Assembly: GCF_050624435.1 (NCBI RefSeq)
Contig: NC_134538.1
Span: 118,008,437-118,072,436 of the forward strand
Direction: 5' to 3'
DNA: 64,000 bases
Source of the DNA: Tenrec ecaudatus
Taxonomy: Eukaryota; Chordata; Mammalia; Afrosoricida; Tenrecidae
Shown here: positions 45,150 through 56,592 of the stretch, piece after piece
Numbering within the stretch: the first letter of the stretch is position 1
How the letters are laid out: each line of letters opens with the position of its first letter
The notes under the pieces: model-generated
Databases searched by the model: none
Told to the model about the DNA's origin: nothing
Seen by the model: only the letters and a program-made list of their open reading frames with translations
Translations under genes and position numbers: made by a program

Positions 45150-46888
45150 CAAATGATCCTTGAACTAACTACAAGTTTTTCTTTCTAGTTGTGTTTTCTT
45201 TTGTATTTTTGTCATTGGTTTGTTGTTGCTGTTTTTGTTGTATATTGTTACTTGGTTTCGCTCCGTCTTGTTTTGGTGCATGTTATTATCTCCACAGGTC
45301 TGCCTAAATAAGATAGGCTGGATGAACAATATGGAGCAGAAAACAACGGGACCGACAGTTCTGGGGGGGAAATGGGAGAGGGGAGGTGGGGTGAAAGGAA
45401 GTGGTGTTAACAAACCCAGGGACAAGGTAACAATAAGTGATCCAAATTGGTGGAGAGGAGGGTGTGGGAGGTCTGGTAGGGCATGATCAAGGATAATGTA
45501 GCAAAGAGGAATTGCTGAAACCCTGGTGGGGACTGAGCATGTAAAGGAAATAGAAGAAAGAGCTGGGACGAAAGGGCATTTATAGAGGTCTAGATAAAGA
45601 CATGTATATATGCAAATATATTTATATATGATGGGGAAATAGATATATGTGCATATATTTATAGGTTTAGTATTAAGGTAGCAGAAGGACATTGGACCTC
45701 CACTTAAGTGCTTCCTCAGTGCAAGAATACTTTCTTCTATTAAATTGGCATTCTATGGTGCTCACCTTCCCGACACAACCACTGAAGACAAAGCGGGTGC
45801 ATAAGCAAATGTGGTGAAGAAAGCTGATGGTGCCCCGGCTATCAAAAGATACAGGGTCTGGGGTCTTAAAGGCTTGAAGATAAGCAAGCAGCCATCTGGC
45901 TAGAAGCAACAAAGCCCATAAGGAAGAAGCACACCAGCCTCTGTGATCATGAGGTGCCAAAGGGATCAGGTATAAGGCATCAAAGAACAAAAAAATCATA
46001 TCATTATGTGCTCACCTCCATGATATGATCACTGAATACAAATGGGTGTATAAGCAAATGTGGCAAAGAAAGCTGATGATGCCCATCTATCAAAAGATAG
46101 AGTCTGGGGACTTAAAGGTTTGAAGTTAAACAAGCAGCCATCTAGCTCAGAAGCAACAAAGCCCACATGGAAGAAGCATAACAGCCTGTGTGATGACAGG
46201 TGTTGAAGGGATCAGAACAAAAAATCTTATCATAGTGAATGAATGGGGGAGTGCAGAATGGAGACCCAAAGCCCATTTGTCGGCCACTGAATATCCCCTT
46301 GCAGAGGGGTCTCCGGGAGGAGATGAGCCAGACAGGGTGTGACGTAGCAATGATGAAAAATACAATTTTCCTCTAGTTCCTAAATGCTTCCTCCCCATCC
46401 CCCCCTCCCCCCACTAACATGATTCCAATTCTACCTTGCAAGTCTGGCTAGACCAGAGGATGGACACTGGTACAGACAGGAACCATAAACCCAGAGAATC
46501 CAGGTGGATGATCCCTTCAGGACCAGTGGTGTGAGTGGCAATACCAGGAGAGTAGAAGGAGAGTGGGTTGGAAAGGGGGAATCCAATCACAAGGATCTAC
46601 ATATAACCTCCTCCCTGGGGGACGAACAACAGAAAAGTGGGTGAAGGGAGACATCTGACAGGGCAAGATATGACAAAATAATAATTTATAAATCATTAAG
46701 GGCTCATGAGGGAGGGGGAGTGGGAAGGGAGGGGAAAAATGAGGAGCTAATGCCACGGGCTTAAGTGGAGAGCAAATGTTTTGAGAATGATGAGAGCAAT
46801 GAATGTACAAATGTGCTTTACACAATTGATGTATGTACGGATTGTGATAAGAGTTGTATGAGCCCCTAATAAAACAATAAAAAACCCA
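45150..46888 (+). mobile_element. L1, 5'-truncated, 3'UTR only
   Basis: Collinear with about 7900-9735 of the full-length L1, including both ~250-bp units (near 45770 and 46021), the AGGGAGGGGGAGTGGGAAGG tract and the end ATAAGAGTTGTATGAGCCCC TAATAAAAC. Long minus-strand frames (45165-45692, 46517-46825) are antisense. Inserted in the ERVL-like LTR. Confidence 0.88.
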
Positions 46889-47020
46889 AGAAGAACTGAT
46901 ACTAAGGGCTCAAATACAAAGTAAATGTTTAGAAACTAATGATGTCAGCATATGTACACATGTTTTATGCAATTGGGGATGGATTGTTATAACAGCTGTA
47001 AGGTCCCCCAATAAAATGAT
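46889..47020 (+). mobile_element. Second L1 3' end directly following the first
   Basis: AACTGATACTAAGGGCTCAA to CCCCAATAAAATGATCTTTA repeats the final ~130 bases of L1 in diverged form, followed by (CAAA)n. It is either an older L1 hit by the upstream one, or a read-through copy. Confidence 0.75.
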
Positions 47021-47682
47021 CTTTAAAACAAACAAACAAACAAAAATGAAATCTAGCAGGCACTAAGAGTTCTCAGGGTCAGCAGCAGAGTCCCCGCAAG
47101 CTACAAAGTGAAGTCACCCAGACAGAGGGAGGCTCCCAGCCTCCCCTGCTTATAAGAAGACCAAGGAGACGTCACCACTCTGGTCGAACTCCCCCCCTGC
47201 ACATCCATAAAAATTCAAGTTGACACGCAAATCTAACTGCTACAACCCTATACTTTTTAAAACATGATGAACTTCCCCAGGGACTGGTCCCTTATGATAC
47301 TGCGTCCTTGGTTTATATGATGTGTTTTAAGAACATTCTAACTGTACTTCTTTCCAAGACAGATTTAGGTGTTCTTCTGGCAGTCAGCTCCCTCCACAAA
47401 CACCAGAATGCAAATGCATCAACCCTGGTTTCGGCTTCCTTAATAATTATCAGATTACATACAAATGCATAAAAGCTAATTGAAACTGCCTTGTCTTGGA
47501 TCAGGTTATCCTTAGTCCTCAGAGTAACGTGGTTTCTGTTCAACACTTCAAAGGGGTCTTGTGCAGTGGTTTTGCCCAGTGCAGTATGTCTTTTGGTTTC
47601 TTGACTGCTGTTTCCCTAGATGATGATTATGGATGCATGTAACATAAAAGCCACGGCAAGTTCAGTAATTTGGCATGTGAAA

Positions 47683-47875
47683 CCTATTTTGTAGTGGTGG
47701 TACTACGGTTAAGCACCAAAAGATGGATGGTTCGAACTTATCTAACTCCTCCATCAGTAGAAAGACCCAGCTACATTTGCCCCCAGCCATTTCCAGTTAG
47801 GAAACTCCCTACCTTCGGTCTACTCTGTCACATGGGGTCACTATGAATCTAAAATTAATTTGATGACATTTAGCA
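47683..47875 (+). mobile_element. AfroSINE
   Basis: GTAGTGGTGGTACTACGGTT head, GGTTCGAACTTATCTAACTC box B, and tail GGGGTCACTATGAATC. Confidence 0.8.
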
Positions 47876-49114
47876 TAAAAATAACTCCTGTCATGGCCAA
47901 TTAAAGTCACCAATGTCCTGCCCCTGACAAGTTGGATAGAGGTGTTCAATAGAATGTAGTAAGATAACATTTTTACCATTGAGACACATTTGATTTAAAT
48001 ATTCTCAAAATCACGGTTAATAGAAACCTGTAGTAAAATAATAAGGAATTTGTATATATTCATTATCTCTCTTTGAGTATAACTTATTATATTAATTTAG
48101 ATATTTAAATTATATTAATATAATTACAGACTTGTATAATTTAGTCTTAACAATGAGAGTTTAACAACTGGCTCACAAATCCCTGACGTCCTAATAATTA
48201 GTTGTGCAAGGCCAGCACAAGCCTGTGCAGCACCCAACTAACTTTCATGGCCCGCCCACTCCCTCTGTTAATTATACACACAGGAATGGAAACATTTGCT
48301 ATCACATGCCAAACGGAGAGACCGCTACATGAAGTGAAGCCAAAGGATCACAATGTGACCCTGCCAAAATCGTGTTCAAGGTCACCATCCTAATGCCAAT
48401 GACAGCGTCTATTCCTTTCTATAAGACAGCAACACCACTTGATTGTCTGTCATTTTAGGCCTAGAGATGTCATCAAGTTTAAATCAAAAGAATAATAATA
48501 CTATCTTTGGGGACTAGGTTCACAAATCAGGACTAGGAACATCAGATACACGCAACTTCCCCAAAACACCTGCTGGCAAATGTCAGTCCTGATAAGAGAG
48601 TTCAGGATGCAGAATGCTCAGTGATTATACCGAGATCTGTACTAGCTCATTTGATCCTCATGACCACTAGAAACTAATTAGCACATTTCTCAAGTCTAAG
48701 ATTATAACAATTGTAGACAAACCACTGATTTATGAATGCTGAAGCAAAAATAGCAGTGTTACATGTACTACACTAAATATTATATGGATTTTACTGTGTA
48801 CTCTAAATTAATAAATACTATGTCTCAAGTCCAAAGAGACATGCTAGGCTTATGACTGCATTGATATGGGTGTTAAATAAAAAGGTACCATATAATACAG
48901 CATATTTATGGATTAACATGTATATATTTTGGTAGGTCAGGGGTATTCTGCTTTTTAAAATCACAAAACATTAGAAAAATGGAGATTTTCTTTTCAATTA
49001 AACACATAACTTCAGAGAAGAATTCTGATTGACTTGGTAGTTACCTGCTTATTCTTGTGGTAACAATGCTCTTGAATGGCACAAGATCCCCATCTATCAA
49101 ATTGAGTCTAACCC
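47876..49114. other. AT-rich intergenic DNA
   Basis: Nothing supported. 48160-48390 is GC-richer, with a short open frame lacking motifs. Confidence 0.5.
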
Positions 49115-49179
49115 ATACTCTTGTTGTCAGGTGCTACTGAGTCAGTTCTAACTCCTAATGACACTGTGAACAATAGAAC

Positions 49180-49776
49180 TGTGGGGGGAGGTCAGATGCT
49201 CACACGCATCCTCCTTGAGGGCCTGTGAGTTGCCAGACTGCAGTGGCCCCACTCCCTGCTGTTAAAGACAATGGATGCCTGCAGTCATCTATTTGGTGCC
49301 AGTAGGTGGGGTTTACACCCTACTGATAATGGTTCCTATGGAGATCTAGGGAATAGGTCAAAGTTAAGCTGCAATTCTAAATCTAGGATCCGCCCATCTT
49401 GTCACATGTATACCCCAATCCCTCCTCTTCCTATTGCGTGTATGTCCCTAGACCACCCCCTCATTACTGAATTACCTATAGGACAGCCCCTTCCAGTGAC
49501 ATATGTCCTCACCTGTAAATAGGGGGCTTGCACGTCCCCAGAGAATATAAAAGGCCTGGGCTAGCATTAAAGATCTCTCTCTCTCCCTCCACGTGGACCA
49601 TCAGGCGGGGCCGAGGTGAGCCTGCTACTATGGATCGTGTCTGACTCCATTTATTTCAATACTCCTCTTCTATCTCTCATGCTCTCTATAACTTTACTAT
49701 GATCTTTACTTATTATCACTGTACAATTGCACCTACCAGACCGTAATGATGTGCTAGGGGCGGGCTCCCCCTGACA
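49180..49776 (+). mobile_element. Solo LTR, probably ERV2 (betaretrovirus-like) class
   Basis: 597 bp with ends TGTGGGGGGAGG and CTCCCCCTGACA. ATAGAAC occurs on both sides (49173-49179 and 49777-49783), giving a 6-7-bp duplication, and class II elements make 6 bp. A TATA box TATAAAA sits at 49546-49552 and ATTAAA at 49566. It disrupts the RTE, so it is younger. No viral genes remain. Confidence 0.75.
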
Positions 49777-50054
49777 ATAGAACCAAACACTGCTCTTTCC
49801 AGCACTGTCCCCACAAGAGTTGTTTGGCCCCATTGCTGCAAGCACTGTGTCAGCCCATTTTATGGAGGGCTGCCCTCTTGGTTGAGACTGTAATCTCCCA
49901 AGCATTAAACCCTTTTCCAGGACTGGTCTCCCTGTACACTCTGCCCAAAGTATCTGAAAAAAGTTTCACCATAGTCACTTCTCAGGAGCCTGCTGCTGGT
50001 TTTTCCTCCAAGGAAGATTTGTTTGTTCCTCTGGGACCTTGTGGTCCTTTCTTT

Positions 50055-50370
50055 ATTTTTAAAACATTTTATTGGGGGCTCATACAACTCATCACAATCC
50101 ATCCATCCATTCATTGTGTCAAACACAATTGTACATTTGTTGCCCTCATCATTCTCAGAACATTTGCTTTCTGCTTGAGCCCTTGGTATCAGCTCATTTT
50201 CCCCTCCCTCCCTGCTCCCCCTTCCCTCATGAACCCTTGATAATCCCTAAATTATTATAACTTTGTCATATCTTACACTGTCTGATATCTCCCTTTACCC
50301 ATTTTTCTGTTGTCCATCCCCAAGGGAGGGGATTATATGTAGGTCCTTGTAATCAGTTCTTCCGCCTTTC
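50055..50370 (-). mobile_element. L1 3'UTR tail, inverted
   Basis: AAACATTTTATTGGGGGCTC start, C-rich tract TTTTCCCCTCCCTCCCTGCT, ending in GGTCCTTGTAATCAGTTC. About 315 bases, heavily 5'-truncated and inserted into the RTE. Confidence 0.85.
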
Positions 50371-51214
50371 AATATTCTTCATACACATCAATAGTGAAAT
50401 GCACCAATTTGCCTGTGGTTAACATTACTCAGTGTCCAGTTTTCACATGAATATGAGGAGATTAAAAACATCAGGGCTTGAATCAGGCCATTTTAGTGCT
50501 CAAAGTGACATCTGTGTGTTTAACACTTGCAAGCAGTTGTGTGAAGCATATTAGCCCAATGTCACATGTCATTCCATTTCTTGACTGCTGCCTCCACCAG
50601 CTTTGATTGTGGAGCCAAGTAAAATGAAACGCTTCACAATTTCAATTTTTTTCTTCCTTTATTATGATCTTGTCTACTGGTCCAAATGTGAAGATCTGGG
50701 TCTTTACATTGAGTTGCAAATCCATATCAAAGAAGACAGTCCTTGATTTTTATAAGCAAGTTCTTCAAGGAATGTTTGCTTTCAATGAGCAAAGTTGTGC
50801 TATCTGCATACTGCAGATGGTTAATAAGCATTTCTCCATTCCCAAAGCTATATCCTTCTTCCTATGACCCCGCTCCTAGGATTATCTACTAAGCAAACAG
50901 TTGAATAAGTATTGTGAAAAGATATAATGATGGACTACATGTTTTATGATTCTACACTATTCAGTATCCCATTGGCCAATTGGAATGATTGCCTCTTGGT
51001 TAGTGTACAGCTTCCTCATGAGCAGAATTGAGCATTCTAGATTTTCCATTCTTCTCAATGTTATCCATAGTTCGCTGTGAGACATAAGAGCCAAATGCCT
51101 TTGCATAGTAAATGAAGCAAAAGTAAGTATCTTTCTGTCCTCTGCATTTCATCAAGAGTTTTTGACATCAGCAATGATGCTTCTCATTACATATCCTACA
51201 CATCCACCAACAGT

Positions 51215-51548
51215 CAGCAGCTTAGGAACTTAGTGAAGGGGGTCAGATGGGATATTGAACTCCAGCAATGCAAATTGACAGAATCCAAAAGCCTCAAACT
51301 CAAGACACGTGCACACCAGCAATGTGGTGAAGCAGGTCTTGAAGGAACCTCAAGCTCTAGTGACATGATCCATAGGTTGTCTCTCCCAAAGGTAGTGTAG
51401 CTCACAAGTTGAGGCACTAAAGAGCAAGAGAGAGAGGGAGGCAGGCCTTGCTGAGCCATTTATCTCTTTGCCCTCTTGTCAAACTGTAACCTTAGTAAGC
51501 CCATATGTTCCTCTTGGCCAGGTTGGCACAGTAAATCTACCAATCACA
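51215..51548 (+). mobile_element. Partial LTR, ERVL-like family
   Basis: The 3' part (GAGCCATTTATCTCTTTGCC, CCATATGTTCCTCTTGGCC, AGGTTGGCACAG ... ATCACA) parallels 780-855. The left half is diverged and its start is uncertain. Confidence 0.5.
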
Positions 51549-52169
51549 TGTAATTCTGGGAACAGAAGTGGATTCTTGGAACTGCCAGCTCTCACATATG
51601 CTAGTCACTTACTATTTGACAGAAGGCTAATCAATAATATTGTCATTAATTTTGTGATCAAATGTTGTCCTTTCACATTATTTGGATGTTGCAGAGCCCC
51701 CCTTGAATTTGTCAATTTGAAAAAATGTATTTATCTCTGCGTGTCTTCGTCTTGTATTGATCTCTTCTCTGTTTCAAGACTTATTGAAAATGTTTTCTAA
51801 AACTCTATGGTATTTGACTTTGTTTTAGTTAGATTGAAGAATATGCCAGTGGTTTGAAGTCCTGATCTTTTGGGCATGGTATGACTATGTCATGCCTACA
51901 GACTTTTGAGTTTTGTCTTCAAAGGAAAATTAATCCCAATGACTAGTGTTTATTGTAAAGGGCTATTTTGAATTTAAAATTGGAGTTTACCCCAAATTTT
52001 AAATAAATCACTAAATCCTCACATAACCCCCCAAAGGAATACTCTGGCATGTGTGTCATCATCTGTTCTTTTCAGATAACATGGACTCTGTCTTAAACAT
52101 GCTTATCAATGCTAGTTCATGGCTTTTTCTTCTTCTTTTTCTCCCACTTTCTTTTTCTAATTTTTCAAA
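51549..52169. other. Unannotated intergenic DNA
   Basis: Frame 51468-51800 straddles the LTR edge and has no motif; nothing else seen. Confidence 0.4.
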
Positions 52170-52560
52170 ACAGTTTTATTGCATATAAATCCACAAATAT
52201 TCAATAGTTCAATTCTTTTAAGAAGAGTTGTGCAAACCACAATTCATTTTAGAACATTTTCTTCATTCTTATGTTCATCATTATTAGTTCCTCATTTTCC
52301 CACAACCTCCCCTCAAGGAGTCATTGATCCAGTTACTTCCTCTATAGATTGAGCTATACTGGATAACATATGCAGAAAAATTATTACCAACAATAATAAA
52401 ATAAAACAGAAAATGCTCAAAGAGAAAGCAGAAAAATATTGAAAACTAGAACAAAATTTAAAATGGGTCAAGTGGAAAATCAAAATCCATTGCTTTGATA
52501 TAAGATCAACACAGTACAATGTTCTCAAACGAAAGTAGCAATTCATTATAAAGGAAAAAG
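52170..52560 (-). mobile_element. Old L1 3' end, inverted
   Basis: AAAACAGTTTTATTGCATAT, GTTGTGCAAACCACAATTCA and TTTTAGAACATTTTCTTC are inverted mammalian L1 3'UTR phrases. Confidence 0.6.
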
Positions 52561-52671
52561 AAACTTAAGAAATAGACTGCTACTTTCAACAAATAAAATT
52601 ACATATGAAATAGATGTTTGACGAGGGAAAATAAACGTTACACAGAACAATGAAGAATCCCAACATTGTGC

Positions 52672-52857
52672 TCTGTTGTTTATGTTGCCAAGTCAATTCT
52701 GACAGAACAGAGTAGAACTGTGCCATAAGATTTCCTAGTCTGTAACCTCTCTCAGTGCAGCTCGCCAGCTCAGCTCCCTGATACGGGCAGGTGGGGTTCA
52801 CCTGCGGACCTTTCAGTTGGAAGCTGAGTGGTTAGCCACTGCACTGCGGACCTCCTT
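52672..52857 (-). mobile_element. AfroSINE
   Basis: TGCCAAGTCAATTCTGACAG tail and inverted head GAGTGGTTAGCCACTGCACT with GCGGACCTCC. Confidence 0.8.
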
Positions 52858-53104
52858 AAAATATAGAGTGTGTCGCTGGAATTTTTATCATTGGAATGTA
52901 TTGCTTAATTTTTCTTCAGGGTAATCTTTTTAATGTCTTTAATGTTCCTAATAACTTTAATCATTGTTGCTTATATTGTTTTTCTAATTACAGAATGTTA
53001 ATATTTACATGAATGATTCACTAGGGAAATACACTTGCTTTCATAGAGGAAAAAATCATAATAGAACACTACTTGATTTTATAATATTTGGAATATTGTT
53101 TTTT

Positions 53105-53910
53105 TTGTCAGGAGATATTGGTGCCTGGAGAAGGACTTCATTCTTGAAAGTAGAAGGGTTTCTAAAGATTAAAAGACTCTCTTTCGGGGAGGAGATGAGC
53201 CAGACAGGGTGCGATGAAGCAACGATGAACAATACAACTTTCCTAAATTTTTCCTCCCCTCCTCCCCCGCCACTATCATGATCCGAATTCTACCTTGCAA
53301 CTCTTGCTAGACCAGAGGATGTACACTGGTGCAGATAGGAACCAGAAACAAAGGGAATCCAGGGCGGACGATCCCTTCAGGACCAGTGGTGTGAGTGGCA
53401 ATACTGGGAGGGTGAAGGGAGGGTGGGTTGGAAAGGGGGAACCAATTACAAGGATCTACATGTGACCTCCTCCCTGGGGGACGGACAACAGAAAAGTGGG
53501 TGAAGGGAGATGTCAGACAGGGAAAGATATGACAAAATAATAATTTATAAATTATCAAGGGTTCATGAGGGAGGGGAGAAGGGAGAGGGAGGGGAAAATG
53601 AGGAGCTGATGCCAGGGGCTTAGGTGGAAAGCAAATGCTGTGAAAATGATGAGGGCAATGAATGTACACATGTGCTTTACACAATTGATGTATGTATGGA
53701 TTGTGATAGGAGTTGTATGAGCCCCTAATAAAATGATTTAAAAAGAAGATTAAAAGACCCTCAAGGAAGTGTGTTGGCCCCGTGGCTGTAACAATGAGCT
53801 CAAGCCTGTGAACAATTGTGGGGAGGGCGCAGGACTGGGCAGCGTTTCTTTCTGTTGTGCACTGGGTCCCTTTGGGTCGGAACCAACTCGATGACCCCTA
53901 ACTACAATAA
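53105..53910 (+). mobile_element. RTE LINE 3' end split by an L1
   Basis: GTCAGGAGATATTGGTGCCT and GGAGAAGGACTTCATTCTTG lead to the break. After the L1 it resumes with CGTGGCTGTAACAATGAGCT, GGGCGCAGGACTGGGCAGCG and the tail GGTCGGAACCAACTCGATGA. The two halves join in the order seen in other RTE copies. Confidence 0.88.
53182..53745 (+). mobile_element. L1 3'UTR, 5'-truncated, with 17-bp TSD
   Basis: 564 bp collinear with the end of the full-length L1. AAGATTAAAAGACTCTC (53165-53181) and AAGATTAAAAGACCCTC (53746-53762) flank it, 16 of 17 identical, a classic L1 target-primed insertion. It contains GAGGGAGGGGAGAAGGGAGA, the G-rich tract. Confidence 0.92.
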
Positions 53911-54504
53911 ATATGACATGACAACATGCCCCCAACCTCTCAAATTAGTATAATGTAAAAAACAAAAAACCTTGAATTAAATTTGGGAGGGGGCGGGGAG
54001 AAAATCTCTTTAGTAAAATTACTTTGACCTTCTTATCCTTGTTCTCTAACTGTTCCCTATGGGAAAACGACTCCCACTCACCCTCAGTCTCCTTTGCAAA
54101 CACTTCCTCCTTTACTAGAAGGAGTCCTGATGGCACATTCCGATGCTTCGTTCCTGATCAGCACCTCCCAGTCACTGGGTAAGTATGAGGCCTCTGCGAA
54201 GCAATGAGCAGTTCCATTCTGTCCTAATCTCCTAATGCCGTCCTATTAGTTCTAACTAACTAGCCAGTTGGTTTGTTTTTTTGTTCTCGTTTATTAAACA
54301 TTTAAATGTGAGGGAGCTAGGACTTCTTTTAGGCCTTTTTTCCTTTGCCCATAACTCCACACTTTTCACCTGAATGGTACTATATTCTCCAGTGTCTTCA
54401 CTTCCCCTCTGTAAGATGGAGCCTCTGACCTAGTACTCTCTGTCCTGTATCACTCATTCTACCTCCAAAATCTCACTCTCTTTGATTCCATTCCAGTCCA
54501 CAGT
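53911..54504. other. Unannotated intergenic DNA
   Basis: A SINE-head-like AGGAGTCCTGATGGCACATT at about 54120 is too short to call. Confidence 0.4.
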
Positions 54505-54670
54505 GACTGGGGGCACAGTGGGTTATGTGTTGGGTGTTATCCAGAAAGCCAGCAGTTGAAAACCACCAGACAGTCAGAGAAAGACGAAACTTTCTGCAGC
54601 CGTGGAAATCCAGGGGTGGTTCTACTTTGACCTGCAGGTTTGTTATGAGTTGGATCCCAGCTCCAGACTC
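54505..54670 (+). mobile_element. AfroSINE
   Basis: GGGGGCACAGTGGGTTATGT head, CAGTTGAAAACCACC box B, and TTGTTATGAGTTGGATCCC tail. Confidence 0.75.
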
Positions 54671-56160
54671 ACTGTTTTTCTTTCCCATTGAACAGCTTGA
54701 CCCAGGGGTACCCTTGTTACTTCCTTTATAGTACACCCATAATTTAACACCTGTCCTTCCACGCCAGTGGGCTTACAAATTTGTCCCTTTTGAAAGAGAG
54801 TAGCTTCAATTCCACCCAGTTTCTTAATTCAGAAAGCAGGCCCAGAGTCAATCAAATCTAATATCAATATTAAACCAAATAGATTTAAAATAACTGTACT
54901 CCCAAAATCAGCATTCTCTAACTTCATGAGATAACTGCAAGTCTGATTAAGTCAATGTTCCCCTAAAAACCCAACTTCTAAAGGCAATAATAAATGCTAT
55001 CCATTTGCTTTCAGAATAATACTATAAATCCTGAATATAATGTACCCAAATAAAATTTTTGTGCATCCAAATCTCTAGAGTCATCTCAGTACACACTGTC
55101 CTTAGCTATTAGCATGTCAGCATATCAGCCTTTTCCATCTCCTGAAGTGCATTCTCTGCCCTATGTGCTATTTCCTTCACTGAGAGTTCGCTTTCGTCTT
55201 CCCTTCACTTAATTGGTGCCTCATCTCACAACTTTTTCCAGCTTCAAGTCTCAAAAATGAGTTAACTAATTATTTGCGATGCTGTTACATATTAGATTTC
55301 CATAGCCTCTTCTTTTTTCAAAATATGCACTTGCTAAAAGACTGCATTTATCTATCTGCCTTGCCAACTCTCCCCATCCAATCTTACACAGAGAATATTG
55401 CCAAGAGACATCTCTTGAAGAGTGAAGAAGTCAATGAGATCCACTATTCTATTCCATGTATCACTCTTTATAGGAGAATTTAGTTTATTAAAGAAAATTA
55501 CTTTCCAGATTGGGCTTTCTTCTGAACCTATATACACAAGAAATTTTGTTATTCACCTGATATATTTATGTCCCAATTCCACACCAAAAATAATTAACAG
55601 TGAGTTTATCCCCAGAAAAGTCTGCAGCTCTCCCTGCATCATAATAAAATTTTTACACTATGTCTGCTAGGAATGTTGGTGGAGTAGGACATATTTAATG
55701 AATTGACAAATAATTTACCTAGTGGTGGAAAGATCCTTCAACATTCTTCCTTAATATTCATTCTCCAGTGATCTAGTCCTATATATTTACATTCAAAGTC
55801 GACGTTAATCATTCCCTTTTCTTCAATCAGCTCAGGCTTCAATAAGAAAGACAAACTATGCAAAAATAAGTGAAATATAAAACAAAACCAAAAATTAGTG
55901 TTGAAATAGCTGTACAGCACCAACAGTCAAAGATCTTTCGAAGGACAATAACAATGTTAAAATCTTAGCCTGGCAATCTACACAGTGAAATAAGTATTTT
56001 TGTGGATTCCTTAAAAATCAAATAAGGACATAGGTATGGCTGGACGACTCAGAGAATTCTTTATAGATGTAATAGTCTTTGACACAAATATGGAAACTGA
56101 GAATAAGTGGCGGTGAGGACATTAGTCTGTGTGTGTGTGCGTGTTCTATTGGACATTAGT
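54671..56160. other. Intergenic DNA, possible L2 relic
   Basis: 55120-55340 (CTCATCTCACAACTTTTTCC, CTTCAAGTCTCAAA) may be an old L2 piece. Otherwise AT-rich, with no supported gene. Confidence 0.4.
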
Positions 56161-56164
56161 CTTA

Positions 56165-56355
56165 ATATATCAGTTGCCATCCGTCATCAGGCCATGATGC
56201 CCCAGGTGGGTTGGAGAAGAACCGTGCTCCCAGGGATTTTTCAATGGCTGAGCTTTTGGAAACAGACGCTGAGTCCTTTCTTCCCAAACACCCCTGGGTG
56301 GACTCGAATCTCCAAATTTGTGCAGCAGGCAAATGTGTTGGTACAGCCCAAAGAT
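56165..56355 (-). mobile_element. AfroSINE, diverged
   Basis: The inverted order tail-body-head is retained (CATCAGGCCATGATGCCCCA, GGGTGGACTCGAATCTCC, GCAGGCAAATGTGTTGGTAC). More diverged than its neighbour. Confidence 0.6.
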
Positions 56356-56395
56356 CATACGGTTTAATGGAAACTCAAAGCAAACAAACAGAATA

Positions 56396-56592
56396 ATCTC
56401 ACTGCTATCAAGTCAGTACTAACTCATAATAACCTTAAAGGACGGGGTAGAACTGCCCTATGGGTTTATGCTACTGTAATTCGTTACTGGAGCAAAAGCC
56501 TCATCTTTCTCCTGCCGAGTGGCTGGTGCCTTTGAACTGCTGACCTGGCAGTTAGCAGCCCAAAGAATGAGAGCATAGTCATTGAGGCCTAA
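56396..56592 (-). mobile_element. AfroSINE
   Basis: ATCAAGTCAGTACTAACTCA tail, GGACGGGGTAGAACTGCCCT, GAGTGGCTGGTGCCTTTGAA, and inverted head ending CATTGAGGCCT. Confidence 0.85.

Larger units (their letters stand above)
44900..47244 (+). mobile_element. ERVL-like LTR split by L1 tails
   Basis: The LTR begins TGTGTTAGAACAGG at 44900, is interrupted at about 45150-47040, and ends AACTGCTACA at 47244. A perfect 5-bp duplication ACCCT flanks it (44895-44899 and 47245-47249). The single-copy sequence of other RTEs at this site reads TGACCCTCTACTTT, so the duplication is confirmed by the host element. Total LTR ~450 bp. Confidence 0.85.
44735..47640 (-). mobile_element. RTE (BovB-like) LINE, inverted, host of nested insertions
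   Basis: The left part 44735-44899 carries the inverted 3' end (TTCAAGTTGGTTCACAGCAA, GTACAACAGAGTGAGCACTG). After the LTR the RTE resumes at 47245 with ATGATGAACTTCCCCAGGGA, CAAGACAGATTTAGGTG and TTTCTTGACTGCTG, in the right order. About 560 bases of RTE are visible in total. It is 5'-truncated and decayed. Confidence 0.85.
49115..51190 (-). mobile_element. RTE (BovB-like) LINE, inverted, with two nested insertions
   Basis: The 3' end at left (GTCAGGTGCTACTGAGTCAG) is followed by an LTR (49180-49776). RTE resumes at 49777, then an L1 tail intervenes (50055-50370), then RTE continues to about 51190. The RT region reads LQYADSTTLL, so YADD is YADS near 50800. Visible RTE is about 1.15 kb. Stops throughout. 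Confidence 0.85.

Noticed and set aside
45165..45692. 175-residue minus-strand frame, the longest in the window
   Set aside because: It is antisense to an L1 3'UTR copy, and the aligned region of the other copy is only partly open. Not treated as a gene, though antisense frames are noted as a finding.
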